A stretch of DNA of 64,000 bases from an uncultured Bacilli bacterium (GCA_934098505.1 CAKOOR010000005.1:1-64000); one strand, 5' to 3'; counted from the stretch's first letter, positions 27,013 to 36,498 are shown. Notes: generated by a model not told the origin, from the sequence alone. Numbers and translations are program-made.

Positions 27013-27987
27013 CTAATTAAAATGATTAATCTGTTCATTATCTAATAAAGAATATCTTATCAATTTATCACCATCTAAATTTTCTTTATGCATGTCAATA
27101 GCATTAATTTGATGGTTATTATAAGTCGTGTAATAATAAATACCTTTAGTAGCATTGCAACAACTACTATAAATTGTTATTTCATAAGTATTTTCTTTCA
27201 ACTTACAGCAGCCTCTTACTTGTTCGACTGAATTTAAAATATGAAAGAATTGATTAACACTAGAGATTTCATCATCACTACTTACAGAGTTCATTTTAAC
27301 AAAGGCTGCTCTAACAAATCTAGACATACTTGATACATCTCCAGGTAAACCAAGGGCACCTAAACCACGACTGTAACTTTCTAGTTTTAAATTATCACTA
27401 AAAGTACTAGGTAATTCCTTATTAGATAAATGGCGATAATTATTTAAATTAAATAATTGCTTATCAAAAGTCGGATTATTAGTCATAACACCAACGGGAT
27501 TATAATAAATTTTTAAACCATCACAGACGGCTTCAACTACTATACACTCTTTACTATCGGCAATTAACCAATGTAAGGGTGAAACTGGAAAATTATTATT
27601 GAATGGTTCATTAGTAATATTAATACATTTTAATAAATCTTTTACTTCCTTTACACTAGCACACTTTCCTAAAAGCCAAGGTATAAGTTCAAACTGAGCA
27701 ACATTATCCTTATCATTTATCTTCTCATTATACACGGCATTGTTAGGAAAATTAAGACCAGCCATCCCAAGGCCGCACTCATTTACCGCTTCGTAATATA
27801 AGGGATAAGTTTCCGCTACATGGGCCATCCCAATTAAAGCATAATGATTACTTAAAAACTTGCCATTCCTAAACTGGAAAGGATAATTTCTTGGCGTTAT
27901 AGTTACTTCTTCGCCATAGGAAAATTCGTAATCTAAAGTCCTTCCAAAATAAAAATCTTTTGTTTTATAAGTTACAGCTGTACACAT
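27013..27987 (-). CDS. bsh: Choloylglycine hydrolase (bile-salt hydrolase / penicillin V acylase family)
   Basis: 324 aa, standard length. MCTAVTYKT places the Ntn nucleophile Cys at residue 2, exposed after Met removal. Arg16 and Asp19 (GRTLDYE) and the Asn of VMTNNPTF (about 170) are further active-site residues. Family members deconjugate glycine- or taurine-bound bile acids in the cytoplasm. The genomic setting favours bile salts over penicillin V, but that is inference. It starts 3 bp after the stop of an HxlR regulator on the same strand, so that regulator likely controls it. Confidence 0.85.
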   Translation of the reverse strand: MCTAVTYKTKDFYFGRTLDYEFSYGEEVTITPRNYPFQFRNGKFLSNHYALIGMAHVAETYPLYYEAVNECGLGMAGLNFPNNAVYNEKINDKDNVAQFELIPWLLGKCASVKEVKDLLKCINITNEPFNNNFPVSPLHWLIADSKECIVVEAVCDGLKIYYNPVGVMTNNPTFDKQLFNLNNYRHLSNKELPSTFSDNLKLESYSRGLGALGLPGDVSSMSRFVRAAFVKMNSVSSDDEISSVNQFFHILNSVEQVRGCCKLKENTYEITIYSSCCNATKGIYYYTTYNNHQINAIDMHKENLDGDKLIRYSLLDNEQINHFN

Positions 27988-27990
27988 ATT

Positions 27991-28266
27991 CTAATTCCTA
28001 CTTTCTAAATCTTGACCTTTTTTCGTAAGCGAATACAGAACTTTAGGTGGAACGACGGGATAAACGGTTCGTTTAATTATGCCATCATGCTCTAAGTCAC
28101 GAAGATTTTCTGTTAATACTTTTGCTGATATTCTAACAACACTTTTTGTTAGTTCACTATATCTTTTGGTACCTTTAAGTAAATCTCTTAAAATTATTAT
28201 TTTCCACTTGTTGCCGATCAAGGTTGCAGTATATTCAACTGGACAATCGGTTAAAGGTTTTGCTAT
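27991..28266 (-). CDS. HxlR-family transcriptional regulator, apparent AUA start
   Basis: 91 aa. It contains the winged-helix signature NKWKIIILRDLLKGTKRYSELTKSV, ISAKVLTENLRDLEHDGIIKRTVYP and VLYSLTKKG. Family members usually begin with a Cys-Pro sensor motif, and in this frame DCPVEYTATLIGNKW lies upstream of the first canonical start (TTG at 28221). The frame opens at ATA (28264-28266), 3-4 nt after GGAAGTGAT, this genome's usual ribosome-binding spacing. Either AUA initiates or an ATG has mutated. The C-terminus is short for the family. Probable regulator of the adjoining bile-salt hydrolase. Confidence 0.7.
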   Translation of the reverse strand: MAKPLTDCPVEYTATLIGNKWKIIILRDLLKGTKRYSELTKSVVRISAKVLTENLRDLEHDGIIKRTVYPVVPPKVLYSLTKKGQDLESRN

Positions 28267-28382
28267 TTTATCACTTCCTATCTAGATTATACTTAATATT
28301 ATTTAATTTATAAAGTCTATTTTAGTTTTATTTTACTATTTTAAAAGGCAAAAAAAGTGAACTTAATCACTTTATTATTTAG

Positions 28383-29186
28383 TTAATTATTAAATAAATT
28401 ATTAGCTGTCATTTCTAAGTAGTTTTCACCACTATAATTAGGATATTTTTCTTTAATTTTAAATATAAATTCTTTTTTCGTTTGACTATTCTTAGCTATT
28501 GTTAATAAATTATTTAGATAAGTAATTTTCGTTTTAACAGCTGTTATGTCCTCAGGAATATAATGCGAAGTTAGAATCAAATTATAATTTTTTACGATAT
28601 AACTTTCTAGGCTCTTAATAAGTACGTTCGCATGGTCGACACTACCTAATATTGAATGCACATCACTACCTAACATATGAGTATATAGGACATTAATTTT
28701 TGGTATTTCTATATCAAAGGCATCAGCAGTAGGAATGATATTAAATTTAATATCAGCAATATTAACTTCCCCTTCTTTTAGATAATCAGTAACACTATGA
28801 ACGTTATTATCAAAAATAGTGGTGCCAAATGCTGTTGTAAAACTATCTATTAAAACTTTACCACCACCATTATGACCATAATCATCAGCTTTTTGGGTAG
28901 CATATTTTTTAACTCCTTTTAAGAAATTAGCGCCACTCATGTGATATGCTAAGAGAATACCTTCTACTTTAGTATTTAATGATTTGATATATTCTTCTAA
29001 CTCTTTATCATTATCATAGAAAGTTGGACTTTCAATAATTACCATCTTTTTATTCTTTTCGACCATTAGTACTTGGTCAATTAAATAATCATTAGTATTA
29101 TAGTTATATAATTTAATTGACCCAAAATCATATATTAAAACTTGGCCTTTAGTTAATTTTATTTCTTCTTTTTTAATATTTATCAT
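28383..29186 (-). CDS. Metallo-beta-lactamase-fold-like protein with degenerate metal motif
   Basis: 267 aa. The order of motifs resembles an MBL fold: VEGILLAYHMSGANFLKG where HxHxDH is expected, YTHMLGSD in the middle and NLILTSHYIPED near the end. The canonical HxHxDH cluster is absent, so metal binding is doubtful. GGTGAT lies 5 nt before the ATG. Fold assignment is from motif order only. Confidence 0.5.
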   Translation of the reverse strand: MINIKKEEIKLTKGQVLIYDFGSIKLYNYNTNDYLIDQVLMVEKNKKMVIIESPTFYDNDKELEEYIKSLNTKVEGILLAYHMSGANFLKGVKKYATQKADDYGHNGGGKVLIDSFTTAFGTTIFDNNVHSVTDYLKEGEVNIADIKFNIIPTADAFDIEIPKINVLYTHMLGSDVHSILGSVDHANVLIKSLESYIVKNYNLILTSHYIPEDITAVKTKITYLNNLLTIAKNSQTKKEFIFKIKEKYPNYSGENYLEMTANNLFNN

Positions 29187-29372
29187 TTTTAATCACCATT
29201 CTAATCAAAATTAGGAAACGTTTCTTCTTTGATAAATTTATTGTAAAACAAAGATTTAAAAAAAGTAAGTATGCACTTTTTAGTTAGCTACTTACCTTTA
29301 GGTATAAATTTAGGTAAAAAGGCCTTAATTTTTTAAGACATGAAAAAAGCTTTTCATAATTATTTGATACTA

Positions 29373-29480
29373 TTACCGGTTAAATAAGCTTTTTCGACGC
29401 CTTTTTAAATGTTCACATAATATTTTAGTATTACAGGTTCCACTTAAGGAAGAAGAAATAATTAAAATATTTTTACGCAT
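29373..29480 (-). pseudogene. NADPH-dependent FMN reductase (flavodoxin-fold) N-terminal remnant
   Basis: The frame from ATG 29480 reads MRKNILIISSSLSGTCNTKILCEHL, matching the opening of flavodoxin-like FMN reductases (beta strand, SSS..GN..L phosphate loop), and then stops at 29373. Only about 35 codons remain of a usual 180 or more. It lies in the 315-bp gap 29187-29501, which otherwise holds only AT-rich sequence with a GTAAG...CTTAC inverted repeat near 29267-29296. Confidence 0.45.
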
Positions 29481-29501
29481 AAATTTTGACCGTTCCCTTT
29501 T

Positions 29502-30173
29502 TTAATCAATATTAAATTCAGTATAAACACTAAAGGTTTCTGTTGAACCATCCGCGGTCTCTACGGAAACATTTTTAACGATACGATAATGGCCTTTAAT
29601 TAAAGTGCCATAAGCATTTTGCCAATCGATTTTAAGTTCCACACTATCATTATATTTAAGTATATAAGCTGGTAAGGTAAAATTAAGTTCTCCTTCTAAC
29701 TCTTTCCAATTGCCATCTTTTTCTTTTTCAATCTTATATTCATTACCATAAGTAATATTAACATTACTAGCATTACTTAAAATAATAGTCGCTTTGGTTT
29801 TCTTTAAAGTGCCATCTTTAATGGCAATAGAGATATTACTTTTAACAGTATCTAAATCCGTATCAATAGCGCCATTTACTTTATGTTCATTATTTTGACA
29901 ATAAGCATGGGTTTCATCTTTGAAATCATTAATATTCATTTTTAAGTTACCAAATTTTACATCTTGATAACCACATAAAGTATTAAAAACAATGACTTTA
30001 TAACCAAGACCGATATATTCTTTTGAACCACCATCACTATAAATGGCTGTTCTTATGACAAACAAAGGTCGTTTATTTTCTTCGGCTCTTTTTTTATCAA
30101 TACCTCTAAAAATAAAGCTACAACCAATAATAATAACAAGTATAATAATGCCAATTTTTAAAACTTTTTTCAT
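29502..30173 (-). CDS. Membrane-anchored protein with bacterial Ig-like domain
   Basis: 223 aa: an N-terminal membrane segment (about 5-24) and an extracellular part ending in an Ig-like domain (about 120-205). The domain shows KATIILSNASNVNITYGNEY, KIEKEKDGNWKEL and GHYRIVKNV, the pattern of Big_14-like domains in Bacillota lipoproteins. A Cys at residue 18 lies within the hydrophobic segment, but the lipobox is not convincing. Role unknown. Confidence 0.65.
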   Translation of the reverse strand: MKKVLKIGIIILVIIIGCSFIFRGIDKKRAEENKRPLFVIRTAIYSDGGSKEYIGLGYKVIVFNTLCGYQDVKFGNLKMNINDFKDETHAYCQNNEHKVNGAIDTDLDTVKSNISIAIKDGTLKKTKATIILSNASNVNITYGNEYKIEKEKDGNWKELEGELNFTLPAYILKYNDSVELKIDWQNAYGTLIKGHYRIVKNVSVETADGSTETFSVYTEFNID

Positions 30174-30317
30174 AATTATTCCTCACTTTTGAAAGATAAA
30201 TTATAACTTATTAGAAAGTAAATCAATCTAATATTTCTTTCAACTTCAAGATAACATAATAAAACTTAAATAACAAGAAAAAAAATAGTAAGTTTACATA
30301 TTTAATTTCATAAATAT

Positions 30318-30717
30318 CTATTTATCACTATTTTCTTTTTTATTCTTCTTAAGCCAAAGTACACCTAAAACAACTAGTAAAATCGTTACTCCTAATGATA
30401 TTACTAAATATTTTGGCAAATTCAAGTTTATATTTTTGTTAATTTCTTTAGGATCACTATCTTGATTTTCATCCAAAGTAATATCTTCTTTATGACTTTC
30501 CTCTTTTAAAACATTAATAGTATACTCTCTAGTATGGCCATTTTCAGCGATTACATCTAACTTTATTAAATTATTACCTATTTCTATTCTATACGAACCA
30601 TTACCTTTTATAGTAGCTTTGCTATCTTCTGGTTTGGCATTTATTTCTAATTCATTAACTTCATTTTGAACAGTAACATCATATTCAAGTATATCTTTAT
30701 TAAAATCAAGAGTACCT
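30318..30717 (-). pseudogene. 5'-truncated cadherin-like surface protein gene
   Basis: Open frame without a start codon, running from the junction at 30717/30718 to TAG at 30318. It encodes a cadherin-like beta-sandwich domain (DFNKDILEYDVTVQNEV... ENGHTREYTINVL), an acidic linker, a membrane segment (YLVISLGVTILLVVLGVLW) and a basic cytoplasmic tail. Only the last 133 or so residues remain. The 5' end is cut at the point where a plus-strand TetR gene, also headless, begins. Confidence 0.65.
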
Positions 30718-31299
30718 ACTCAAAAAAGATCAATTGAAACAAGAGATAAAATAATTGCTAAAGGTTTTGAACTGATGTGTAACAATGGTTATTATAAAAC
30801 CAATACGCCGGAAATTGCTAAATATGCTGGTGTTTCCACCGGTATTATTTATCAATATTTTCAGGATAAGAAAGAAATTTTTATCGCCGGCATTAATAAA
30901 TATGCCGAAGATATTATGTTTCCAATATTTTCCTTAATCGATGAGAATGCTAAAGTACCCGAAGATTTGCATTCTTTCTTTCAAAAGATAATTGATACTA
31001 ATAAAAGACAACATACATCTTCACATAAAGCCCATCAAGAAATAACAGCAATGGAACATTTAGATAGTGATATTGGTAATATCTTTAAAAAGCAAGAGAT
31101 AGACTTTTCTAATAAACTATATCATTTATTTAAAAATAATGGTTATGATACTGATGGTTTACAAGAAAAAATGCATTTGATTGTTAATTTAATTGATAAT
31201 TTAGCTCATGAAGAATGTTATCATAAACATGAAAGTTTGGATTATAAAAAGATGGAAGATATCGTCATTCGTACAATTATTAATATTTTAAAAAAATAG
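30718..31299 (+). pseudogene. TetR-family regulator lacking its start codon
   Basis: The frame reads TQKRSIETRDKIIAKGFELM CNNGYYKTNTPEIAKYAGVSTGIIYQYFQDKKE, a complete TetR N-terminal HTH followed by a normal ligand-binding part, about 193 aa. The codon before Thr, where ATG would be, is CCT, and the upstream sequence belongs to the opposite-strand cadherin-like gene. There is no start codon or ribosome-binding site upstream. The first internal ATG (30775) would remove helix 1 of the HTH. The head-to-head junction, whether a deletion, inversion or misassembly, has cost the gene its start and promoter. Confidence 0.65.
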
Positions 31300-31327
31300 C
31301 TAGACTTTCTAAATCTTGCTATTTTTT
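31291..31327. terminator. Bidirectional terminator
   Basis: AAAAAATAGC (31291-31300) pairs with GCTATTTTTT (31318-31327). It sits between the convergent TetR-like and 31333-32853 genes and serves both. Confidence 0.8.
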
Positions 31328-31332
31328 CTTAT

Positions 31333-32853
31333 TTATTTTTCTCTTTTTAATGACTTGCCACTTGTCTTGTTATTTTTATCTATATCCCCAGTAAGTTTTC
31401 TTAAAATTTCAAGATCTAACTTTACTTGTTCTAAACTTATCATAAGAATTTTACTAATTTCTTCATTAGTATATATTTTATCATTAACAAATCCTAATTT
31501 CATCAGTAACACTTTAACTAATTCATCAGCACTATGCCTGTATTCATCTTTTATTTTTGCAACAACAATATCTTTAGTATCTATTTTTCTAATTTCTTGA
31601 TCAAACATAGCTATATATTTATTAAAACTTTTTTCATTCTTCACAACAAGTTCATTATTGGTAAGTTCTAATGATTGATACAATTTTTCTTGAAATTCTT
31701 GATCAAATCTTTTCAAAGTCTCTATAATTTGTTCTAAACTGTATGCAGTACAATAATATAAATTAAGATAGTTTATTAATCTTTCCATTCTTAATTTGCC
31801 TAATCTTCTTGGTATTATTCCTAATATAATTGACCTTAATTTATTATTTAATTTTTTAGATATTTTACCATTTTTATAATTACCATTTATATCATACCTA
31901 ATACCAATCATTGCCTGAGTTTCAAAATCTAAATTTTGTATTACAGTCATTACTTCTTCTTTAGTATAACCTTTATAACGATAATATAAATTATTTTTTA
32001 AACTTTGTTGTCCCTTATTTCTTTTTAAAATAGTCTCTAAATTAACATAGATTACTCTTTTTATTGTCGCCCTCTCTTTTCCTGTAATCTTAACATCATA
32101 AATTGGTTCTAGATAAGCATTATAAACTTTACTAAGTACCATTTTATTAGCCTCGGTTAAACAAGCATAAGCATTCTTAACTTCTTCATGGCTATAATCT
32201 TCAAAAATAGTATAAAGGCTTAACAAATCATCTTTTTTGGTCAAACTAATCTTAGGCTTATTTATATTATGATTATTTTTCTTAACTCCTAAACTATTTT
32301 CTTTTCTAGTAAAACTTTTTTCTTCACTAGGAATAGACTCATTTTGAGACATACCATACCAAAAAAGTAAAATATTAATATTATAATTTTTTAATAAAGT
32401 CGTCCTTTTTAATTTTTCATTATACTGATAACAATATTTAATAACTTTACAAACATTGAGATTATTAACTATTAATTGATTAGCAGTTTCATCACTTATT
32501 CTTACATCATAAGTATCTAAAAATTTAAGTATATCTTTCAAAGTATTTAAAAACTCTTCATAACTTTGGTTATCTATTTTTAATTTAGCAAAATAATTAT
32601 CCAAATAATAATATTGATTATCTCTTATTTTTAAAGTAGCAACTTGTTTTAAAAAAACTTCTAGATTATTTATTAAAACAATTTTAAACATTTCTCTATT
32701 ACTATCTTCATTACTTTCTAAAGAAGCTATTGTTGCTTTAATGATTATTTCTTTAAATTCTTTATTACTTAAACTAAAAAAACTATATTTCCGTTTAAAC
32801 GATTCATAAATAGAAAAAAATTCTTTATACATAGTATTATAATCAAAATTCAT
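31333..32853 (-). CDS. Unknown protein with sigma-region-4-like C-terminal HTH
   Basis: 506 aa, soluble, mostly helical. The C-terminus (about 455-490: IYTNEEISKILMISLEQVKLDLEILRKL) looks like a sigma-70 region 4 or similar HTH. Repeated YSHEEVKNAYACL, YTKEEVMTVI and YSLEQIIETLKRF segments suggest several related helical units. No region 2 is recognisable, so I do not call it a sigma factor. AGGTGAGAG precedes the ATG. Confidence 0.6.
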   Translation of the reverse strand: MNFDYNTMYKEFFSIYESFKRKYSFFSLSNKEFKEIIIKATIASLESNEDSNREMFKIVLINNLEVFLKQVATLKIRDNQYYYLDNYFAKLKIDNQSYEEFLNTLKDILKFLDTYDVRISDETANQLIVNNLNVCKVIKYCYQYNEKLKRTTLLKNYNINILLFWYGMSQNESIPSEEKSFTRKENSLGVKKNNHNINKPKISLTKKDDLLSLYTIFEDYSHEEVKNAYACLTEANKMVLSKVYNAYLEPIYDVKITGKERATIKRVIYVNLETILKRNKGQQSLKNNLYYRYKGYTKEEVMTVIQNLDFETQAMIGIRYDINGNYKNGKISKKLNNKLRSIILGIIPRRLGKLRMERLINYLNLYYCTAYSLEQIIETLKRFDQEFQEKLYQSLELTNNELVVKNEKSFNKYIAMFDQEIRKIDTKDIVVAKIKDEYRHSADELVKVLLMKLGFVNDKIYTNEEISKILMISLEQVKLDLEILRKLTGDIDKNNKTSGKSLKREK

Positions 32854-32958
32854 AATCTCTCACCTGTTGCACTATATTCTATAATTTAATATGGAATAAT
32901 ACAAGTTTTTTTGAAAACTTATTAATTCTAAATAAAAACTCCTTTTATTTTTTGGAGT

Positions 32959-33279
32959 TTATATTCTATTACCAAAATATTTACAATACTTAGAATCTTT
33001 ATCTATCTTTTTACCACAATGCGAACATATAACATCATCACCCGTTAAACCTTTTTTAACTGCTCTAGCAGTAGCTTCAATACTATCAGCGTTAATATCC
33101 GTCATATCATCGGCTAAACTCTTTAAAGTATCTTTCGATTCATCCATCATATTTCTTAAAGATTTAACTTGTTTACTTAACATTTTCCCTTGTATATTAG
33201 GATTTAACATTGTAATAAAACCACCAATAATTATTATAAATGCTAAACCAAAAAGTATCCAAAAAAGTATCTCTATCAT
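32959..33279 (-). CDS. Membrane protein with degenerate zinc ribbon
   Basis: 106 aa: an N-terminal membrane segment (about 4-26), a helical linker, and a C-terminal zinc-ribbon sequence ICSHCGKKIDKDSKYCKYFG. The usual fourth ligand Cys is Phe (TTT instead of TGT), so zinc binding may be lost. GGAGG lies 5 nt before the ATG. Confidence 0.65.
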   Translation of the reverse strand: MIEILFWILFGLAFIIIIGGFITMLNPNIQGKMLSKQVKSLRNMMDESKDTLKSLADDMTDINADSIEATARAVKKGLTGDDVICSHCGKKIDKDSKYCKYFGNRI

Positions 33280-33333
33280 AATTCCTCCGTCTTAAGTTTA
33301 ACATACTTAAAATATATTTTCTACACTAACAAA

Positions 33334-33981
33334 TTACCTAGTTCTTTTAACCTCTTCTTCTTGATATTCATATATATTTTCTTTCTTATAAACATTGAAA
33401 AGATTAATTTCTGGGAAAACCTTACCTTTATTAGTTCTTAAATAATTTAAGGCCTCTTCTAAAGGGACATCTGATATTTCATTATTATTAACATCATAAT
33501 CGCCACCATCTTTTTTAGTAGGATCAAAACTAGTTATTAAAGCCTTTGTTTCTACTCCTAATAAAGAAAAAATTTTACTTAATTTATCTAACTCATTAAG
33601 TTCCTTCTCATCTATCTTCGCCGGAATTTCAACCAGCGCTTGTTTACACGCTAAAGAATTAGTTAAAATGATATAAATATAATTTAACTGATTACCCGTA
33701 ATTGCGGTCTTTAATGTTTTATTTCTCTTAAAGTCATTACCTTCTAAATCTAAATCAAACATCTTGGCTAAGACTAAATCTACCGTTTTACCATGACCTC
33801 CTAAACCGGGAACCATGACGCCATTTATATCTAGAGCCTCTTCATTATAAACGCCAATTGTTTGGATAGGAGTAATTAAAATTACTCCCCCAAGACCAAA
33901 AGGAGCGTTAGTGCCCATTTGCTGATAATAAGCATTTTTCTCTTGATAAAATTCTTCTAAATCTAATTTTTTCAAACTCAT
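33334..33981 (-). CDS. Hypothetical protein downstream of the metal ATPase
   Basis: 215 aa, soluble. Contains GLGGVILITPIQTIGVYNEE and VPGLGGHGKTVDLVLAKMFD, the latter Gly/Lys-rich but not a true P-loop. It starts 1 bp after the cadA stop with GGGAG inside the end of cadA, so it is probably the third gene of the arsR-cadA operon. Family not recognised. Confidence 0.65.
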   Translation of the reverse strand: MSLKKLDLEEFYQEKNAYYQQMGTNAPFGLGGVILITPIQTIGVYNEEALDINGVMVPGLGGHGKTVDLVLAKMFDLDLEGNDFKRNKTLKTAITGNQLNYIYIILTNSLACKQALVEIPAKIDEKELNELDKLSKIFSLLGVETKALITSFDPTKKDGGDYDVNNNEISDVPLEEALNYLRTNKGKVFPEINLFNVYKKENIYEYQEEEVKRTR

Positions 33982-33982
33982 A

Positions 33983-36031
33983 TTAATTTTCTCCCTTAAA
34001 TTTATGCATAATTCTTAAAGTATTTAAAATTGTAAGTAAAGTAACTCCTGTATCAGCAAAGACAGCCAACCACATATTAGCAAATCCCAAAATACTTAAA
34101 AGCAAGATTATTATTTTAACACTCATCGCAAAAACTAAATTTTCTTTAATAATTTTTTTGGTATATTTAGATATATTAATGGCTAAAGGAATTCTTTTTA
34201 ACTCATCACTCATAAGCACTATATCACTAGCCTCAATTGCTGAATCACTACCAACCCCACCCATTGAAATACCAATATCGGCTCTTTTTAAAACGGGAGC
34301 ATCATTTATTCCATCACCTACAAAGATTGTTATATCATTATTATTTGCTATAGCCTCAAAAGCCTTAAACTTATCTTGAGGTAACATTTCATATTTAATT
34401 TCATCAATGCCTAACTTTTTACCAATATTTAGGGCAACCGCCTTTTTATCTCCGGTAAACATATAAGTTTTAATATTATTTTTCTTTAACTCTTCAATAG
34501 TTTCTTTAGCATTTTCTTTTATCCCATCATTAATTATAATTGAGGCAATATGCTTACTATCGATATTTAAGTGTAAATCCGTATCAACCCCGCAATTACA
34601 TAATTTACTATTACCAATTAAGATCCTTTTTTTATCTAACGTAAAACTAATACCATTACCTTCTATTTCTTTAAAATTCTTAATATCACTATTATCTATT
34701 GTACCCTTCTTTAACTTTAAAATGGACTTAGCTATTGGATGATTAGATAAAGATTCACCCTTAATTAAAATATCTATTATTTCTTCTTTAGAATACTTAT
34801 CATCTAAAACTTCAATCTTTAAAACTTCAAAATTACCATTAGTTAAAGTGCCAGTCTTATCAAATATTATATTAGTAGTATTACTTAAATTATCTAAATA
34901 ATTACTCCCCTTTACTAAGATACCTTTCTTACTAGCTGTACCAATACCAGTAAAATAAGATAAAGGAACAGATATAGCAATCGCACAAGGACAAGATATA
35001 ACTAAGAAAGTTAAGGCTCTATATAAACTAGTTTTAAAAGATACTTTAAAGACCAATGGTAAAATAATAGTTATTAAAATAGCCAAACCAATAATAATAG
35101 GAGTATAAACTTTACTAAATTTAGCAACACTAGTTTCCGTCTTCGTTTTTTTATCAGTAGCACTTTCTAGTAAATCTAAAATCTTAGCAACAGTCGAATT
35201 AGAAAAAGTATTAGTAGCCTTTATTTCTAAGATATCCCCCATATTTATACTACCAGATAAGACTTCATCAGATACATTAACATCAACTAATTCACTTTCA
35301 CCTGTTAAAGCTGAAGTATCTAAACTACTCTTTCCTTTAGAAATAATACCATCAACAGGTACTTTTTCCCCTTTTTTAACAACTAAAATGTCATTAATTT
35401 TAACCTCTTCAACGGGAATTTTAATAGTCTTATTACCATTTACTAAATAAGCAAAAGGTTCTTTAATATCTAGTAAATCTTTAATAGATTTACGAGAATT
35501 ATTAATAGCTTTTTCTTCTAGTATCTTACCAATAGAATATAAAGTAATAACCATCATACCTTCTAATACTTCTCCTATAAGTAAAGCCCCAATACAAGAT
35601 ATAGTAATTAAAGCATTTTCACTAATACCACTACCTTTTTTTAATAACTTTATTGCATTAATACTAGTTTTATATAAAAGTAAGATATAAGAAATAACAT
35701 ATAATATAATCTTTACTATCTTAGGTAATGGCAAAAAATATCCTAAGAAACCTATTACTAAAGCTATAATTAAAATACTTAAATGATACTCTTTAGAAGT
35801 ACTTTCTTCTACTTCTTCATTTAAAGTTACATAAGCATCAGGTTCTATAGACTTTATTAAAGTATTTAATTCTTCTAAAGTATAATCTTTATCTGATTCA
35901 TAAGAAATCTTACAAGTACTAAAGTTAACTACAGCATTATTAAAATTAGTATTATCATTTAACATTTCTTCTATTTCTCTAGCACAGTTAGCACAATCTA
36001 AATTATTAATATTATATTTATACTTTTTCAT
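33983..36031 (-). CDS. cadA: P1B-type heavy-metal ATPase (Zn/Cd/Pb class)
   Basis: 682 aa. An N-terminal metal-binding domain has DCANCAREIEE (about 14-24). Eight or so membrane helices follow, with the SCPCAIAISVPLSY translocation motif, TGES, the phosphorylation site DKTGTLTNG, SNHPIAKS, GDGINDAPV and the terminal ADTGVTLLTILNTLRI typical of the CadA/ZntA branch. It exports soft or divalent metals across the cell membrane. Its ATG overlaps the regulator stop by one base (TAATG), so it is coupled to the CadC-like gene upstream. Confidence 0.9.
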   Translation of the reverse strand: MKKYKYNINNLDCANCAREIEEMLNDNTNFNNAVVNFSTCKISYESDKDYTLEELNTLIKSIEPDAYVTLNEEVEESTSKEYHLSILIIALVIGFLGYFLPLPKIVKIILYVISYILLLYKTSINAIKLLKKGSGISENALITISCIGALLIGEVLEGMMVITLYSIGKILEEKAINNSRKSIKDLLDIKEPFAYLVNGNKTIKIPVEEVKINDILVVKKGEKVPVDGIISKGKSSLDTSALTGESELVDVNVSDEVLSGSINMGDILEIKATNTFSNSTVAKILDLLESATDKKTKTETSVAKFSKVYTPIIIGLAILITIILPLVFKVSFKTSLYRALTFLVISCPCAIAISVPLSYFTGIGTASKKGILVKGSNYLDNLSNTTNIIFDKTGTLTNGNFEVLKIEVLDDKYSKEEIIDILIKGESLSNHPIAKSILKLKKGTIDNSDIKNFKEIEGNGISFTLDKKRILIGNSKLCNCGVDTDLHLNIDSKHIASIIINDGIKENAKETIEELKKNNIKTYMFTGDKKAVALNIGKKLGIDEIKYEMLPQDKFKAFEAIANNNDITIFVGDGINDAPVLKRADIGISMGGVGSDSAIEASDIVLMSDELKRIPLAINISKYTKKIIKENLVFAMSVKIIILLLSILGFANMWLAVFADTGVTLLTILNTLRIMHKFKGEN

Positions 36032-36402
36032 TAGTCTTCTCCTTTTAATTTATGTTCAATATGTTCGATTCCTATTTCATATAATTTAGTTATATGAAGA
36101 TCATCTAACCTATAATATACTTCTTTTCCTTTTCTTCTAAAATTTACTATTCCTGCACTTCTTAGAATGGCTAATTGATGAGATATAGATGATTTTGTCA
36201 TATTTAAAACATTGGCTATATCACAAACACACATTTCATTTTTATCTAAAACCCATAATATCTGGGTTCTAGTTATATCACCTAAAAGTTTAAATACTTC
36301 TGAAAGTCTTTCTAATTCTTCTCTTTCTGGTTTACTTTTTAAAGCCTTATTAACAGCCTCTTCATGTATTATATTACAATCGCATTCATTTATATTTTCC
36401 AT
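36031..36402 (-). CDS. cadC: CadC-like ArsR/SmtB metal-sensing repressor
   Basis: 123 aa. The Cys-containing N-terminus (ECDCNIIH), LGDITRTQILWVLDKNEMCVCDIANVL (the ELCVCD-type metal box in the recognition-proximal helix) and the winged HTH (MTKSSISHQLAILRSAGIV) match CadC-type sensors that bind Cd/Pb/Zn through Cys at both places. Binding of metal releases DNA. It is the first gene of the operon with cadA, and two matching operators lie upstream. Confidence 0.88.
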   Translation of the reverse strand: MENINECDCNIIHEEAVNKALKSKPEREELERLSEVFKLLGDITRTQILWVLDKNEMCVCDIANVLNMTKSSISHQLAILRSAGIVNFRRKGKEVYYRLDDLHITKLYEIGIEHIEHKLKGED

Positions 36403-36418
36403 TTTCCTGCCTCACTTT

Positions 36419-36480
36419 AGTTGAGTATTCATTCAACTAATCACTTCATCATTATAGTTGAATACATATTCAACTGTCAA
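36419..36480 (-). promoter_or_regulatory. cadC promoter with operator filling the spacer
   Basis: On the minus strand, -35 TTGACA (36475-36480) and -10 TATAAT (36451-36456) are both perfect consensus, separated by 18 bp. The spacer is itself a perfect 8-2-8 palindrome GTTGAATACATATTCAAC (36457-36474), the ArsR/CadC operator type. A second operator with one mismatch, AGTTGA...TCAACT (36419-36438), lies between the -10 and the gene. Bound repressor would block RNA polymerase directly. Confidence 0.88.
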
Positions 36481-36498
36481 GGCTAAAAAAAGTAAAAC

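Noticed and set aside
31333..32853. Calling the 506-aa protein a sigma factor
   Set aside because: Only a region-4-like HTH is visible; no region 2.
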